A DNA stretch of 64,000 nt. Origin: Henricia sp. BOLD:AAB3569. Lineage: Eukaryota; Echinodermata; Asteroidea; Spinulosida; Echinasteridae. The notes beneath the pieces were generated by a model. The model was not told where the DNA came from. It made no database searches and worked only from the letters and a program-made list of their open reading frames with translations. Made by a program: the position numbers and the translations under genes. The stretch is taken from assembly GCA_037783545.1 (NCBI GenBank), contig JBBELK010000062.1, positions 2,046,001 through 2,110,000 on the forward strand, written 5' to 3'. This document shows, in pieces, positions 1 to 9,703 of the stretch (its first letter is position 1; each line of letters opens with the position of its first letter).

Positions 1-115
1 TAAACACCTAATGTCACGCAAAGTTTCGCATGTTCCACTTTGTATTTTCCATTGCTTAATTCTACGACAACAATTTGAAAGCCAGTAACCTCGTCAAACT
101 GAAGCACTTAGGCCA

Positions 116-1339
116 ATGAAATTAGATTACTAGTTTCTCGTCAACCACTTTTCAAATTTTGATGAGGTTTTTTTTTCATTATTCATTATTTTTAATCAAT
201 GAAAAATGCAACCCGTTATACATACACTAAATGCTATTTTGAAACTGATTTAGGCTCTAAAAGTACTGTCGCCCAGAAAGTTAGTGCCAGTATCAGTTCC
301 TTGGAGTTATACGTGTATACAGCTTGTGTTTAAAGGAAGAACTTGAGATGGCAAAAGTCATGGGAAATGACAAAGGAGTTTTAAAAGAGCAATACGTTTT
401 AATATTGCAGGCCTTTACGGCCCCCAAAAAGGGTGTGCATTCCATAAGATCGGTACAGTTCCTACCCACAAAAACCTTCTCTAGATGCACGTGTTCCGAA
501 ATCCGTGGACGCTGCTGTCACTGTCCCGTTATAGTGTCAACCAATGCACAGTTCCAATTGCGAAACCACTCCGTTGCTTCCTCAATGCCATCGACCAAAC
601 CGGCCTTCAGTTCGTCGAAAAGTTGAATAAAAACATATGAATCGCTCACATCCCCGATGTCCACAATTTTCTATTTAACCACACACCTGTCTTCATGATA
701 AATCGCCAGGGAAAACATATTCTATAGCGGGAAAAATCCACACAAAACTGCAATTAAAAGACACAAAAATCTGCATGCGAATGCGCGCCAGAACAAATGG
801 TATAATAATAAGCAAACAATCGATCGGTCCAACCTCGTGACCACGGCAAAAATATACAACCCGATTCCGTGTACAAATGCCGTGCAGATAACGCGATCTG
901 GAAACGAGGTCACAAATACCGTATGTCGAATTCGGGCGGTCGATCTGTTCTTGACACGCAAACAGTGTTCTCGCGCCCGAACGGCGGGAACGCGACCCGA
1001 GAACACTGCACCCGGAACAGGATCACACATCATCTATCCGTGGAGAACGAGTTACCCGTGTTAAGAACAGACCGCCCGAATTCGACCTGCAACGAACGGT
1101 TTTCGCAGGTACCCACCGCCCATACTGGGTGCAGGGGTAGCGCTAATATGCTGTACGGTTGGTATACTGCATTCTGTAATACATTGACCGCGCAACCGAA
1201 ACAGAAACTTCGCTTGGGAGTAGTTTGGGTCGGATTTCCCCCGTTTTTGTTTGCAAAATAATGAATAATGAAATTTGTTGGTGCGGGGTCAAAATCACAT
1301 GCGGGCGCTGACGAGAAACTAGTAATCTAATTTCATTGT
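116..1339. repeat. Inverted-end element, about 1.2 kb
   Basis: A stretch of about 31 bases at 116-146 (core AAATTAGATTACTAGTTTC) reappears as its reverse complement at 1309-1339. The arms are essentially identical and the sequence diverges outside them. This is the layout of a non-autonomous DNA transposon with terminal inverted repeats. No transposase frame is recognisable inside and no clear target duplication was found, so the superfamily is unknown. Confidence 0.5.
925..1086. repeat. Foldback (palindromic) MITE-like unit
   Basis: The outer arms at 925-958 and 1057-1086 are reverse complements around GTCGAATTCGGGCGGTC. An inner pair, CAGTGTTCTCG at 963-973 and its complement at 998-1008, extends the fold. 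It lies inside the larger inverted-end element, so it is either a later insertion or part of that element's secondary structure. The open frames crossing it read through the palindrome and are not genes. Confidence 0.5.
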
Positions 1340-1530
1340 CCTTATATACATTGTCAAATTTAGGCCTAATGTGAAATATATGACAGGCATCTGACACAAA
1401 ACGATTTTAACATTTTGTAAGAAGTGGTATATTTCATGAAGTTAGGACTATTTAAATGCTTAGGAAACGATTAGTTTATAGGCATCGCCACTACAATAGT
1501 ATAGGACCTGCTCTTCTTTTGTAGGTAATC

Positions 1531-2562
1531 ATGGTTGCAAGAGATTACCAGTTGTTTTTACAACAGCACGGTCCATCCGAAACATGCGTCTGTGGCTTCC
1601 CGGTAAGTCCAACTTTCTGTAAATTCCCCTTAAGGAAAAAAACATATATTTTAAGCTTTCGGATATGAAAGCATTTGTCGTATCGAGCAAATTATTAAAA
1701 AGAAAGGTCGCTATACGTGGGGATAACCACACTTGCACCACCTTTCGGATGGGATGTAAAGCCGAATTGGATGGGATGTTCAGTACATTTTGTAATACAT
1801 TTAAAATATGCCATAATGGGATTTTGCTCTCAAGACAGAAGACCACTGTTGCCCGGTGTAAAAAGTAATAATGTATTCCGACGTCTGATCCCGTTCATTC
1901 TACTTTTCTCAACGCGAAGTCAAAGTCAATACATGTACATGTACATTTAATTATTGAAGTTGAAATAGCAAAAGGACCATCATTATTTATTGTGCAGGTG
2001 ACTTCACTGGGATGCCCGGGTGCAGGACGCGACGAGACTTGCGTTGATTGTGGAGTCCCCTTCCCCAAATGCCCCGTAAGTAGAGCTCCTGTTCCGGTCT
2101 TGAAGTACTCACCAAAAATGTCCATGAGTTGATGAGTAAATCCTGGATGCAGTGAAAAACTAATTGGCTCCACCGGGATTCGGACCACGAACTATGTGCT
2201 TATATGGGTACGCATCTGGCTACCAATTGAGTTGTAAAGCTTTCGAAACACAGTGTTGCAGTTGTTTGTATTGATTGGGATTGGCTATCGCGTGTAATAA
2301 GCTTAACAAGCCCTGCAGATGGATAAACCCTTTAATGAAATAACCACCCCTTCCTGAGACCGTAAAGACCTGAATCCCTGCCCAGGTTAGTGTTCACTAA
2401 AGTATGAAAGGTTAATTTTAGTTTAATTTTCAGCAGATATAGTTGCTATTTGCTTTAAAAATTCATCATTATGAACTTTTGTTTTTGATAGCACTGGTCC
2501 TGCGTCGGCTCGAAATTCCCCAAGAGCCGGCAAATGAAAAACAGGATTCTAGGAACAGATGG
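1531..2562 (+). CDS. Kinase gene, 5' exons: Cys-rich N-terminal module
   Basis: Three short exons are supported by splice sites and compatible phases: 1531-1602 (first ATG at 1531, donor GTAAGT, phase 0), 1998-2075 (acceptor TGTGCAG, donor GTAAGT, phase 0) and 2492-2562 (donor GTAAGC, two bases of a codon left over). Together they encode about 74 residues with a dense cysteine pattern: ETCVCGFP, then a Cys eight residues on, ETCVDCG, KCP and HWSC. This resembles a small zinc-binding or disulfide module followed by a basic stretch, KSRQMKNR. The third exon joins the exon at 3134 in phase. I do not recognise the module. The first exon could start at the acceptor before 1525, making the ATG internal. 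The intron between exons 2 and 3 carries a SINE head. Confidence 0.55.
2164..2240 (-). repeat. tRNA-derived SINE head
   Basis: Read on the minus strand, this has an A-box-like stretch ACTCAATTGGTAGC (2219-2232) and a B-box-like GGTCCGAATCC (2176-2186) at normal tRNA spacing. The intervening stem bases are too degraded for a functional tRNA. It lies in an intron of the kinase gene. A SINE head is more likely than a tRNA gene; the non-tRNA body probably continues toward 2080 but is not delimited. Confidence 0.45.
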
Positions 2563-2811
2563 GTAAGCCGAAATCTTAAATGATTCTTGACATCGCGTTG
2601 TAGTAACTAACTGGAATAGTTTGGAACAAATGTTCAGAAAATTAATTCAGTAAAATTGCCTTTCGAAAACTCCCTTTGTTAACAGCGGGACGAATGTGCG
2701 GTGAATTTGGGAGGGTTAAAGAATGAAACAACAAAAACAACAAATTGCAACAGAAAGAGAAAAAAAATAAGGGGTCTGTATGGAAAACTTGAGAAAGTAT
2801 ACCACTCTGAT

Positions 2812-2855
2812 ACATAACTCAGGTGGTAGAGCATTGACCTGGAGTCATATATCTC
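2812..2855 (+). repeat. tRNA-like SINE fragment
   Basis: AACTCAGGTGGTAGAGCATT is a near-canonical tRNA A-box and D-arm sequence, followed by an anticodon-arm-like stretch. No B box follows; the sequence runs into ATATATCTC repeats. It is therefore a truncated SINE head in the intron before the kinase exon, not a tRNA gene. Confidence 0.35.
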
Positions 2856-3133
2856 ATATATCTCAAGTTAATTTTGACCAACACAAAATTGATAAAGCAC
2901 GGCACTCTTCAAGTGAATAAACCCTCACTTCTGATGCAAGATACCTGGAGGAAAAACACATGTGTGGCACTCAAACATCACCAATGATCTGGGTTGGATT
3001 GGGGTGAGGATGAGAGTGGGGTAGGGTGGGGTGGAGTGAAATAGGGTGCAGCGGGAATAAGCTGGGTGGCGTAGGGCAAGAGATGTATGATGTCCTCTAG
3101 CTTTACATAAACATTATTCCCCATTTGATTCAG

Positions 3134-4232
3134 GTTGAAGCACTCCAAGGGGATCCCAAATACATCTGGGGATACAACACAACCCGGCTTTGTTCGGTCG
3201 CCGAAAACATCTGGCGAGCAGCAAATATCCCAGAGATGCTCAGTATCAGAGAGACAGAAACAGGTACCTGCAGGGCTCCCAACACCACATACGACAAACC
3301 AGCAGAAGCGCCGGCGGCGGCGGCGGCAACGGCGGCAGAGGCAGCAGCAATAGCAGCAGCAGCCGCTGCAGCCGCAGCAACAGCAACAACAACAACAACA
3401 ACAGCAGCAGCAGCAACAACAACAACAGCAGCAGCAGCAGCAGAAGCGTTGCTGCCAACGCCCCATTCCACAGTGCCCCACCTCGCCCCGGACAACCTGG
3501 AAACACCGACGACTGGAGTGGTCCTCTTGGGGAGTGAGGCGTATGGCACGGTCATGCTGCTGCTGCTACGAGCGGAAAAAGTCCCAGTTGCAGTAAAAAC
3601 CGTTAGTTTGTTAATTTGGGAATTAGTGCTTCGGGAAGCACGCGCTATGTCCGTGCTTTCCGGACATCAGTCATTCCCGACATTATTTGGTGTATTAGTG
3701 GATGGGGAGGAGCGGTGTATTGTGATGGAGTTTTTAGGTAATGTATCTACGGGAGAGTCACTGACATTGCATGATTCACTAAGGGGACCCCGTCGCCTTG
3801 CTCTGAGCCCTTCCGCCTGGTCTAGCATTGCGCTGGACATGGTGGAGGGGCATGCACGACAGATGTCTCCTGCATAACGACTTTAAGACGGATACCGTTT
3901 TTGTTCGTTATGCAGGAGGCCGATGCACTGCATGTATCATCGACGTGGGCATGTGTACCCTGGCCAATTATTCCAGGATACGCAAGCTCAATTATCAGGA
4001 GAAGCAGCAATATCGCCAATTCCACGCGCATATTGCTCCCGAGCTAGGTGAAGACGGAGCACCCGAGACTCAGCTAAGTGACGTTTTTCAGTTGGGTCTG
4101 GTGCTCCGGTTCATCGGCCAGAACGGGGGCGTGCCGGAATTGTTTATGTTTTGGGACTGGTGCGGGAAGAGAGACCCGCAGGCCCGGCCCTCAACCGTGG
4201 TACTTCGTTTAATGATGTCAAACCTGATATGA
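3134..4232 (+). CDS. Divergent protein kinase domain exon, frameshifted
   Basis: The C-terminal half encodes a protein kinase domain. Visible in order: a modified glycine loop GSEAYGTV (about 3529), VAVK with the ATP-binding lysine (about 3588), the helix-C glutamate in LREARAM, hinge VMEFLG, HNDFK in place of HRDLK with the catalytic Asp kept (about 3873), DVG in place of DFG (3942), APE (about 4035), SDVFQLG, and a subdomain XI arginine before a stop ending at 4232. The KxxN Asn is Thr. Lys, Glu and both Asp persist, so activity is possible. The frame changes near 3850: the earlier frame runs to a stop at 3877 while the later frame carries HNDFK onward. Relative to other kinases about eight bases seem missing. 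The 5' part probably splices at 3263/3264, leaving the triplet repeat intronic or low-complexity coding. Pseudogene, allele or assembly error cannot be separated. Confidence 0.7.
3301..3447 (+). repeat. Imperfect GCA/CAA/CAG/CGG trinucleotide repeat
   Basis: About 145 bases of interrupted CGG, GCA, CAG and CAA triplets. In the kinase frame they would read as alanine and threonine runs. Several long antisense frames (poly-Cys, poly-Leu, poly-Val) are artefacts of this tract. Confidence 0.85.
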
Positions 4233-4356
4233 AACAAAAACATTTTGTCTAAGGTGTGCTCAGACGGCAGTCTACTCTCAAGAACAAACTTGCTCACGAT
4301 CAAATTAAAAACAAAAAAAATCAAAATCAAATGAGATTTAAAAAAAAAATGATCGC

Positions 4357-5038
4357 ACTACCCAGGTAGCAAGCCCATATGGGGCCCATGTGGGCAATAC
4401 CTGGACCATCTGGGCATTGCCAAACCCATATGTATCCCATATTGGGCCCATATGGGTTTCCTCATATGGATGTTCATATGGGCTGGCCCGTATGGGTAAC
4501 ATATGGGATAAACCTGGGCAAGCCCATATGGGATTAACACGATCTGGCCCATATGGGATTCGTATGGGATAAACCTGGGCAAGCCCATATGAAATCTAGC
4601 TGTGCTGACCCATATGGGGCCCCAATGATTCTGCACCCAAGATTCATATGGGACCCATATGGGTCAACCCATATACCCATATGGGACCCATGTTGGTTCC
4701 ATATGGGGTATCTGGGTTGACCCACAAGGGTCCCATATGTGCCCCACATGGATTTTCTGGGTTGGCCCATATGGGGCCCATTTGGATCTTGGGTGCAGAA
4801 TCCTTGTGATTTTCCCCATGTGGGACCCATGTGATTTGCCCCATGTGAGACCCATATGGGTCCCCATTTTGGACCCACATGGGACCCATATGCGTCCCAT
4901 ATGGGTTATCTGGGTTGGCCCACATGGGTCCCATATGATTCTTGGGTGCAGTATCCTAAGGGTTGTCCCATGTGGGACCCATACTTTGGCCCATTTGGGA
5001 CCCATATCATACCCATATGGGCTTGCTACCTGGGTAGT
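4357..5038. mobile_element. TIR-bounded element filled with CCCATATGGG minisatellite
   Basis: The element starts ACTACCCAGGTAGCAAG and ends with the exact reverse complement; the arms continue into the CCCATATGGG motif (about 27 bases each). The interior is built from dozens of degenerate palindromic CCCATATGGG and GGGCCCAT units, 10-30 bases apart, on both strands. Open frames across it read as GPYGSHMGPIW-type repeats in every direction and are not genes. This looks like a non-autonomous DNA transposon whose body has become a minisatellite. No target duplication is evident (left flank GATCGC, right flank TATATG). Confidence 0.75.
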
Positions 5039-5332
5039 TATATGCGATGACTTTATATGAGGGCACTTTTTACAAGGTTCTTTTTTGGAGTACACGCATT
5101 TACTGATGACCTTACTCTTGCAATTAACTATCGTCTGAACACACCTTATATGAGTAATTCATACTATTTTAAACAAAATAAAAATATATATAAGGCCAAA
5201 TCCAAACTTTTGTATTTTTCAAAAGAGAAAAAAAACCAAATATATAAAATAATCTGTGTTTAGTGCTGCAATATCAACAAAAAAAAACAAAATCTGAAAT
5301 GTTTACAACCTGTTTACAACCTGTTTTTTCGC

Positions 5333-5540
5333 GTTTAGGTCGACCGGTTATGGGTAAAAAAGGCCTATTAGGACGACCGACCGCATTAAGGCGACCGATA
5401 GCCGGTTGTCCTAACGCCAAGTGCTTCAAAAACCATCATTATTAGGTCAAAAACCATTTTTATTAGGTTCTTAACCATTTTATTGGGTTTTAGTGGTCTC
5501 TGTAGGCACTTTACCCAAAACGGTCGTCCTAATACGGGAA
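5333..5540. repeat. Imperfect inverted repeat
   Basis: TTAGGTCGACCGGTTATGGG near 5335 and ATTAGGACGACCG at 5368 reappear inverted as CGGTCGTCCTAAT near 5521. This suggests a small degraded foldback element. The rest of 5039-5898 shows no gene, only AT-rich sequence. Confidence 0.35.
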
Positions 5541-5898
5541 AAATAGTTATTTAACTTTTTTCACGTATTTCAAAAGAAAATATTTTATATTGAGTATTTT
5601 TTAGAGAACTGTTTGATGATGGAACTATTTAATATTAAATAATTTTGAACAAGTGTTTGGCTCTGTGAAATCAGAAAAATATAATCAACGACAAAGACAC
5701 AAATTAAGACAAAGCAAAACAAAGACACGCTAAAGTATTTTCGTTTTGCACTTATCGGGATATTATGGAAGTATGGTGGCAAATATCAGTCGACATTCGT
5801 AGAGGTTAAGGACAGGAATCACGTGGCCAAGTTACTGAACACTGATTGGTCTGTATAGCCAGAAGCACGCAACAGGGCATGCCCCAGCAATGAAGTTT

Positions 5899-6007
5899 CA
5901 CCCACGACTTAGGAATGAGAATAAAGCAGTCAAAGTTCATAATCCTGTACTAGTCAGAGGTTAACTTGTCGGAGAGAGGGCGCCCTCGGCGCTCCATGTT
6001 CGTCACA
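5899..6007. repeat. 109-bp dispersed repeat, copy 1
   Basis: This 109-base block starts CACCCACGACTTAGG and ends ATGTTCGTCACA. It matches 21111-21219 in the same orientation with one visible difference. Here it lies directly upstream of the BEL gag start; there it is the outer end of a DIRS-like element. It may be a terminal repeat of one of these retroelements. Confidence 0.8.
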
Positions 6008-6570
6008 GTAAAAAGAACTATTCAAGATGATCGAAGTACTCGACTCAGACGATGCAATCAGTGCCAGTTCTCAACGAACACAGGCATCTCGTAGAAGCAG
6101 CAGAAATTCTCTGAAGTCAAACACGAGCTCAGCAGCCATCCTTGCTCGTGATAAAGCCGAATCCTTGAAGCAAAAAGTAGAATTCACGCAGAAAGAGGCG
6201 GGTCTTCGTCGGCAAGAACAAGATGTCGCCAATGCACTTCTTCTATTGGGGGCGGAAAAGGAGTATGCGATGGCAAAAGCGGAAGCGGAATTTTTAGAGT
6301 CAGTCGCCCTGAAGGAAGGTTCTGCCAGTATCCAAGAAGATTTGCAGTTGCCAGTTGTTGACTCCGCTGTTCGCACTGGCAGCTATATATCCCACCACTT
6401 TAACCCTTTCATTACCAATGTGCCAAACGGGCTCAAAATGTTTGGGACGGTTCCGTACCATTGTGCCACTGAGGTTCACAAAAAAATGTCATCCTCGATA
6501 CCAACGTGCCATATGGCACAAGTTGTAATGCTTTGAACGCAAAACGTTATAGCGCCCTCATATGTCCCAT

Positions 6571-6578
6571 TATAAAAG
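6571..6578 (+). promoter_or_regulatory. TATA box of the piggyBac transposase
   Basis: TATAAAAG lies 49 bases upstream of the transposase ATG at 6627, inside the left end of the piggyBac element. Transcription would start about 25-30 bases downstream, near 6600, giving a short leader. Confidence 0.55.
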
Positions 6579-6626
6579 ACGGCGTGCCAAATTTGAAATC
6601 ACTTCAACCGCCGACGCGACACGGAC

Positions 6627-8910
6627 ATGATGGAAAGCGACCAAGCTACAAACATTTTGGATGAAATCCTTGCCGACAGCGGGTCCGACCTTTCTTCCCT
6701 AGAAAGTTACTCTAGTGACTCCGACGAGCCGGCCAGTGCTAGCGAAGATGACGTCTCCACCGTGACAACATCAACACCCCCACGTCCTGGTGAGAAGCCG
6801 AACTTTCGTCGCGGATGGCAGGAAATCAGTTCTGCTGCATGTAGTTCGAGGTATGGGCATATAGCTAGTACTACTATAGGCTAGTATATTACAAAAAAAC
6901 TCCGATTGAAGGGGATGTCTATAGGCTTATAATATTATGCTATAGACATGTCTGCCTCACACAAAATAAGAACAAAATTGCCAGGATCTTTAAAACCTTA
7001 CGATTATCTCTGAGGCGGAGAAATATGGCCAAGATTGTCGACATTTCATTCGTGTTTATTCGATACTATAGACCATATCGCCAACCGCGTGTTTCACCAA
7101 CAAAGTGCGCCCTTCTGCAAAGCACTGGGATTTCTGAGGGGTGATCTGAAACCATCGATAGTTTGACCCCTGATAAATTCCATAGTGCTTTGCAGAGGAG
7201 CGCCCTCTGTTGGTGAAAGACGATTTGCAATATGGTCTATGAACGTACGCTTGTTATTTCCAACCGTCGAATAGGATGGCACGTACCAGACTATTGTCAA
7301 ATGCACTTTCCCAATTTTTGCACTGACAGGAGTCCGAGTATACCCTTGGCATTCATATTATGTTGCTAACCCTAATCAACACTTTCTTGTCCACATACAG
7401 GCGTAAACTCCCGATTGCCTTTAAGGGGAAGAAGGTACCCACCGTGGATGTAAGCAACTTAAAACCAGTGGAGGTTTTCCAGCTGTATTTCTGCCAGGCA
7501 GTCTGGGAGTTGGTAGTGACGGAGACGAACAGATACGCTCGGCAAACCTTGGATGCAAATCCTGGTAGTTCCCAAGCATGGAGTCCTGTCGGTGTCCCCG
7601 AAATGAAGGCATTTGTGGCACTTCTCCTCTGCATGGGCATAAGCAGACGACCGCAATACAGTCTGTACTGGTCTACATCGGAAATCCTGAGGTGTCCCCT
7701 ATACGCGGCAACTATGTCACGCAACAGATTCAAAACAATCCTCCGGTACCTGCATCTTGCTGACAACCTCAGACCACAAGCAGGAAATGGCGTTCATGAC
7801 CAGAGACTGTTCAAACTACAGCCACTACTAGACATAGTGGTACCAAGTTTTCTGCGTGTCTACAGTCCTAGACAGAACCTATCCCCTGACGAAAGCATGA
7901 TACGGTTCAAAGGACGACTGACCTTCAAGCAGTACATGCCACGGAAACCGATCAAATGGGGAGTTAAATGTTACGCATTGACTGAATCCGAGACGGGATA
8001 CATGTGTGCCTGGAACATCTATACAGGACGCAGTCAAAGCCAGGCTGATACCAGTCAACCTACTGGAGTAAATAGTGCAACCAGCCATCCAACCCACATT
8101 TCGCTACCAGGCCAAGCCGTCCTGAAACTGGTGGATAATGTAATACACAGGGGGCATACATTATTCATGGACAATTGGTATTCTAGTCCAGCTCTCTTCG
8201 CCAGGTTGACCCAGCTGGGCTTTGGATGCTGTGGGACTGTCCGCCACAATTCACAAGGACTACCACTCGATGCTGACCCAAAGAAGTTTCCGATGAAGAG
8301 AGGCGACGACCCAAAATTTTATGAGAAAGCTGGTCAAATGTGTGTCGCGTGGCATGACAAGAAACGTGTCACACTTCTCACAAACTACGGTGACTGCAGA
8401 ATCACAGAAACACAGGTCCGCTGCAAAGAGAGTGAAACAGGATATCGCGATATCAACAAACCTGCCATCATCACCGAGTACAACAAAGGAATGGGCGGAA
8501 CCGATCTTGCTGGTCAACTTTGCTCATATTACACTCATTCGCATCGCTCCGTTAAATGGTGGAAAAAAGTTTTTTTCACCATTCTCGACATATGTCTGCT
8601 AAATGCCAGAGTAGCGTACAGTAGCGTGCCTTCAAATCCTCAACCGTCCACTCTCCAGTTCCAAATGAGAATCATAGAGGCTTTGCTGTCCACTTGGAAG
8701 CAACACCAATCTCTTCCTGCCAGCCCAGTGAACAATCAAGTACGAACAGCTCAAGGTCAGCACTATCCTTGCCGCAACCAAAATGGTAACAAACGCGACT
8801 GTGCTGTGTGTAGTACCAGAGTTAGGAGACGGCAAACACGTTTTATGTGCAAGCAATGCAATAAATTTATGTGTGTAGTTGACTGCTTTGAGAAATACCA
8901 CACTACCTAG
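6627..8910 (+). CDS. piggyBac transposase (two exons, 577 residues)
   Basis: This DDE-type transposase would cut and paste its element at TTAA. Exon 1 (6627-6850) encodes an acidic Ser/Asp/Glu-rich N-terminus typical of the family; exon 2 (7401-8910) carries the catalytic domain. Donor GAG|GTATGG and acceptor ACATACAG|G have matching phase: the split codon becomes Arg75 and the join is open to the stop, giving 577 residues, close to the usual 570-600. The catalytic aspartates are Asp238 (SPDESM), Asp332 (LFMDNWYS) and Asp443 (MGGTDLAG), with family spacing. The C-terminal 60 residues hold a Cys-rich zinc-binding domain (DCAVCS, FMCKQCNKFMC). No frameshift or stop is seen. A PGBD4-like domesticated gene is an alternative, but the flanking terminal repeats favour a mobile copy. 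Confidence 0.9.
7069..7239. repeat. MITE inside the piggyBac intron
   Basis: A 171-bp foldback unit starts TAGACCATATCGC and ends with its near complement ATATGGTCTA. The arms extend about 65 bases with mismatches (GTTTCACCAACAAAGTGCGCCC against GAGCGCCCTCTGTTGGTGAAA). It lies wholly within the transposase intron, so the reading frame is preserved. Confidence 0.7.
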
Positions 8911-8994
8911 CTGACCAGACCGTATCTGTTAAGGATTATTTGAGAAGTTCTTCAGAAACCGCTCTAAACTACATTTCTTTTTAAGATGTCAGTC

Positions 8995-9282
8995 TCTCTC
9001 TCTCTCTCTCTCTACCGACCCCCCCCCCCCCCCCCTCTCTGAAGTCTTTAACTTCAGAGGGTTCCAACTCAATACAGCAGGGTAGCGCCATTGCACGGAC
9101 CAATGGCGGATCTGGCTGCCCGCAACGCACAACAAGCGACTGACACAAAATATGTATTGGATGGGTCCTTTTTAAGATGTCATTCTCTACCTACTACCCC
9201 CCCCCCGTTCAATGTTGGGCATGGACCCCGGCAGCGTGCCCAGCATCCATTCCAACATTGAGCGGGGGGGGGGGGGGGGGGG
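8995..9282. repeat. (CT)n, poly-C and poly-C/poly-G hairpin tracts
   Basis: A (CT)n run near 8995-9013 is followed by a run of about 16 C (9019-9034). At 9197-9282 a C-run plus GTTCAATGTTGG faces CCAACATTGAGC plus a G-run, forming a hairpin with homopolymer ends. TTTTTAAGATGTCA occurs at about 8980 and again at about 9170, suggesting a local duplication. All of it lies in the 3' part of the piggyBac element. Confidence 0.7.
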
Positions 9283-9598
9283 GCTGTTGTGTTGCATTTA
9301 GAGGACCACTTTCCTGCAATATGAAAACAAACATCAATAATTCTGGTACATTTATACACTTTTCGAATAAGTCTTTTGTCATGTAGGCCAAAGAGAAATC
9401 TTCATTACTGCGGTTTCTGAAGAATGTTGTCAAGTTTTTCACCCTTCTGTCAGTTCTAATTGGAAATGAAATGACTTCAAACCAGACCTTGTTATATTCA
9501 AAGGGTGGGGGAATATAATAAAGTAATGTCAACCAACAAATAAATAAATAAATAAAAAACACCTCATCTGTTACTTTGTCATTCTATGAACATATGCA

Positions 9599-9703
9599 CA
9601 CTATGAACAACTAACAATGGAAATTGGGCGCGCGCACACACACCATTGTTAACAACAATGGTGTGTGCGCGCGCCCAATTTCTTTTGTTAGTTGCTCATA
9701 GTG
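9599..9703. mobile_element. CACTA-type palindromic MITE, copy 1
   Basis: A near-perfect 105-bp palindrome starts CACTATGAACAACTAAC and ends GTTGCTCATAGTG; the centre has an alternating GCGCGCACACAC expansion absent from the other copies. The flanks are GCA and ACA, so the 3-bp duplication is imperfect. It lies in the 3' region of the piggyBac element, making a third nesting level. Confidence 0.75.

Noticed and set aside
2164-2240. A functional tRNA gene on the minus strand
   Set aside because: The A and B boxes are recognisable but the acceptor and anticodon stems do not pair; a SINE head is more likely.
2978-3555. Long poly-Cys, poly-Leu and poly-Val/Ala frames antisense to the kinase exon
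   Set aside because: They are readings of the CAG/CAA/GCA triplet tract in other frames.
4358-5095. Several ORFs with GPIW/GPYGSHM repeats on both strands
   Set aside because: They arise from the palindromic CCCATATGGG minisatellite, which is open in many frames.
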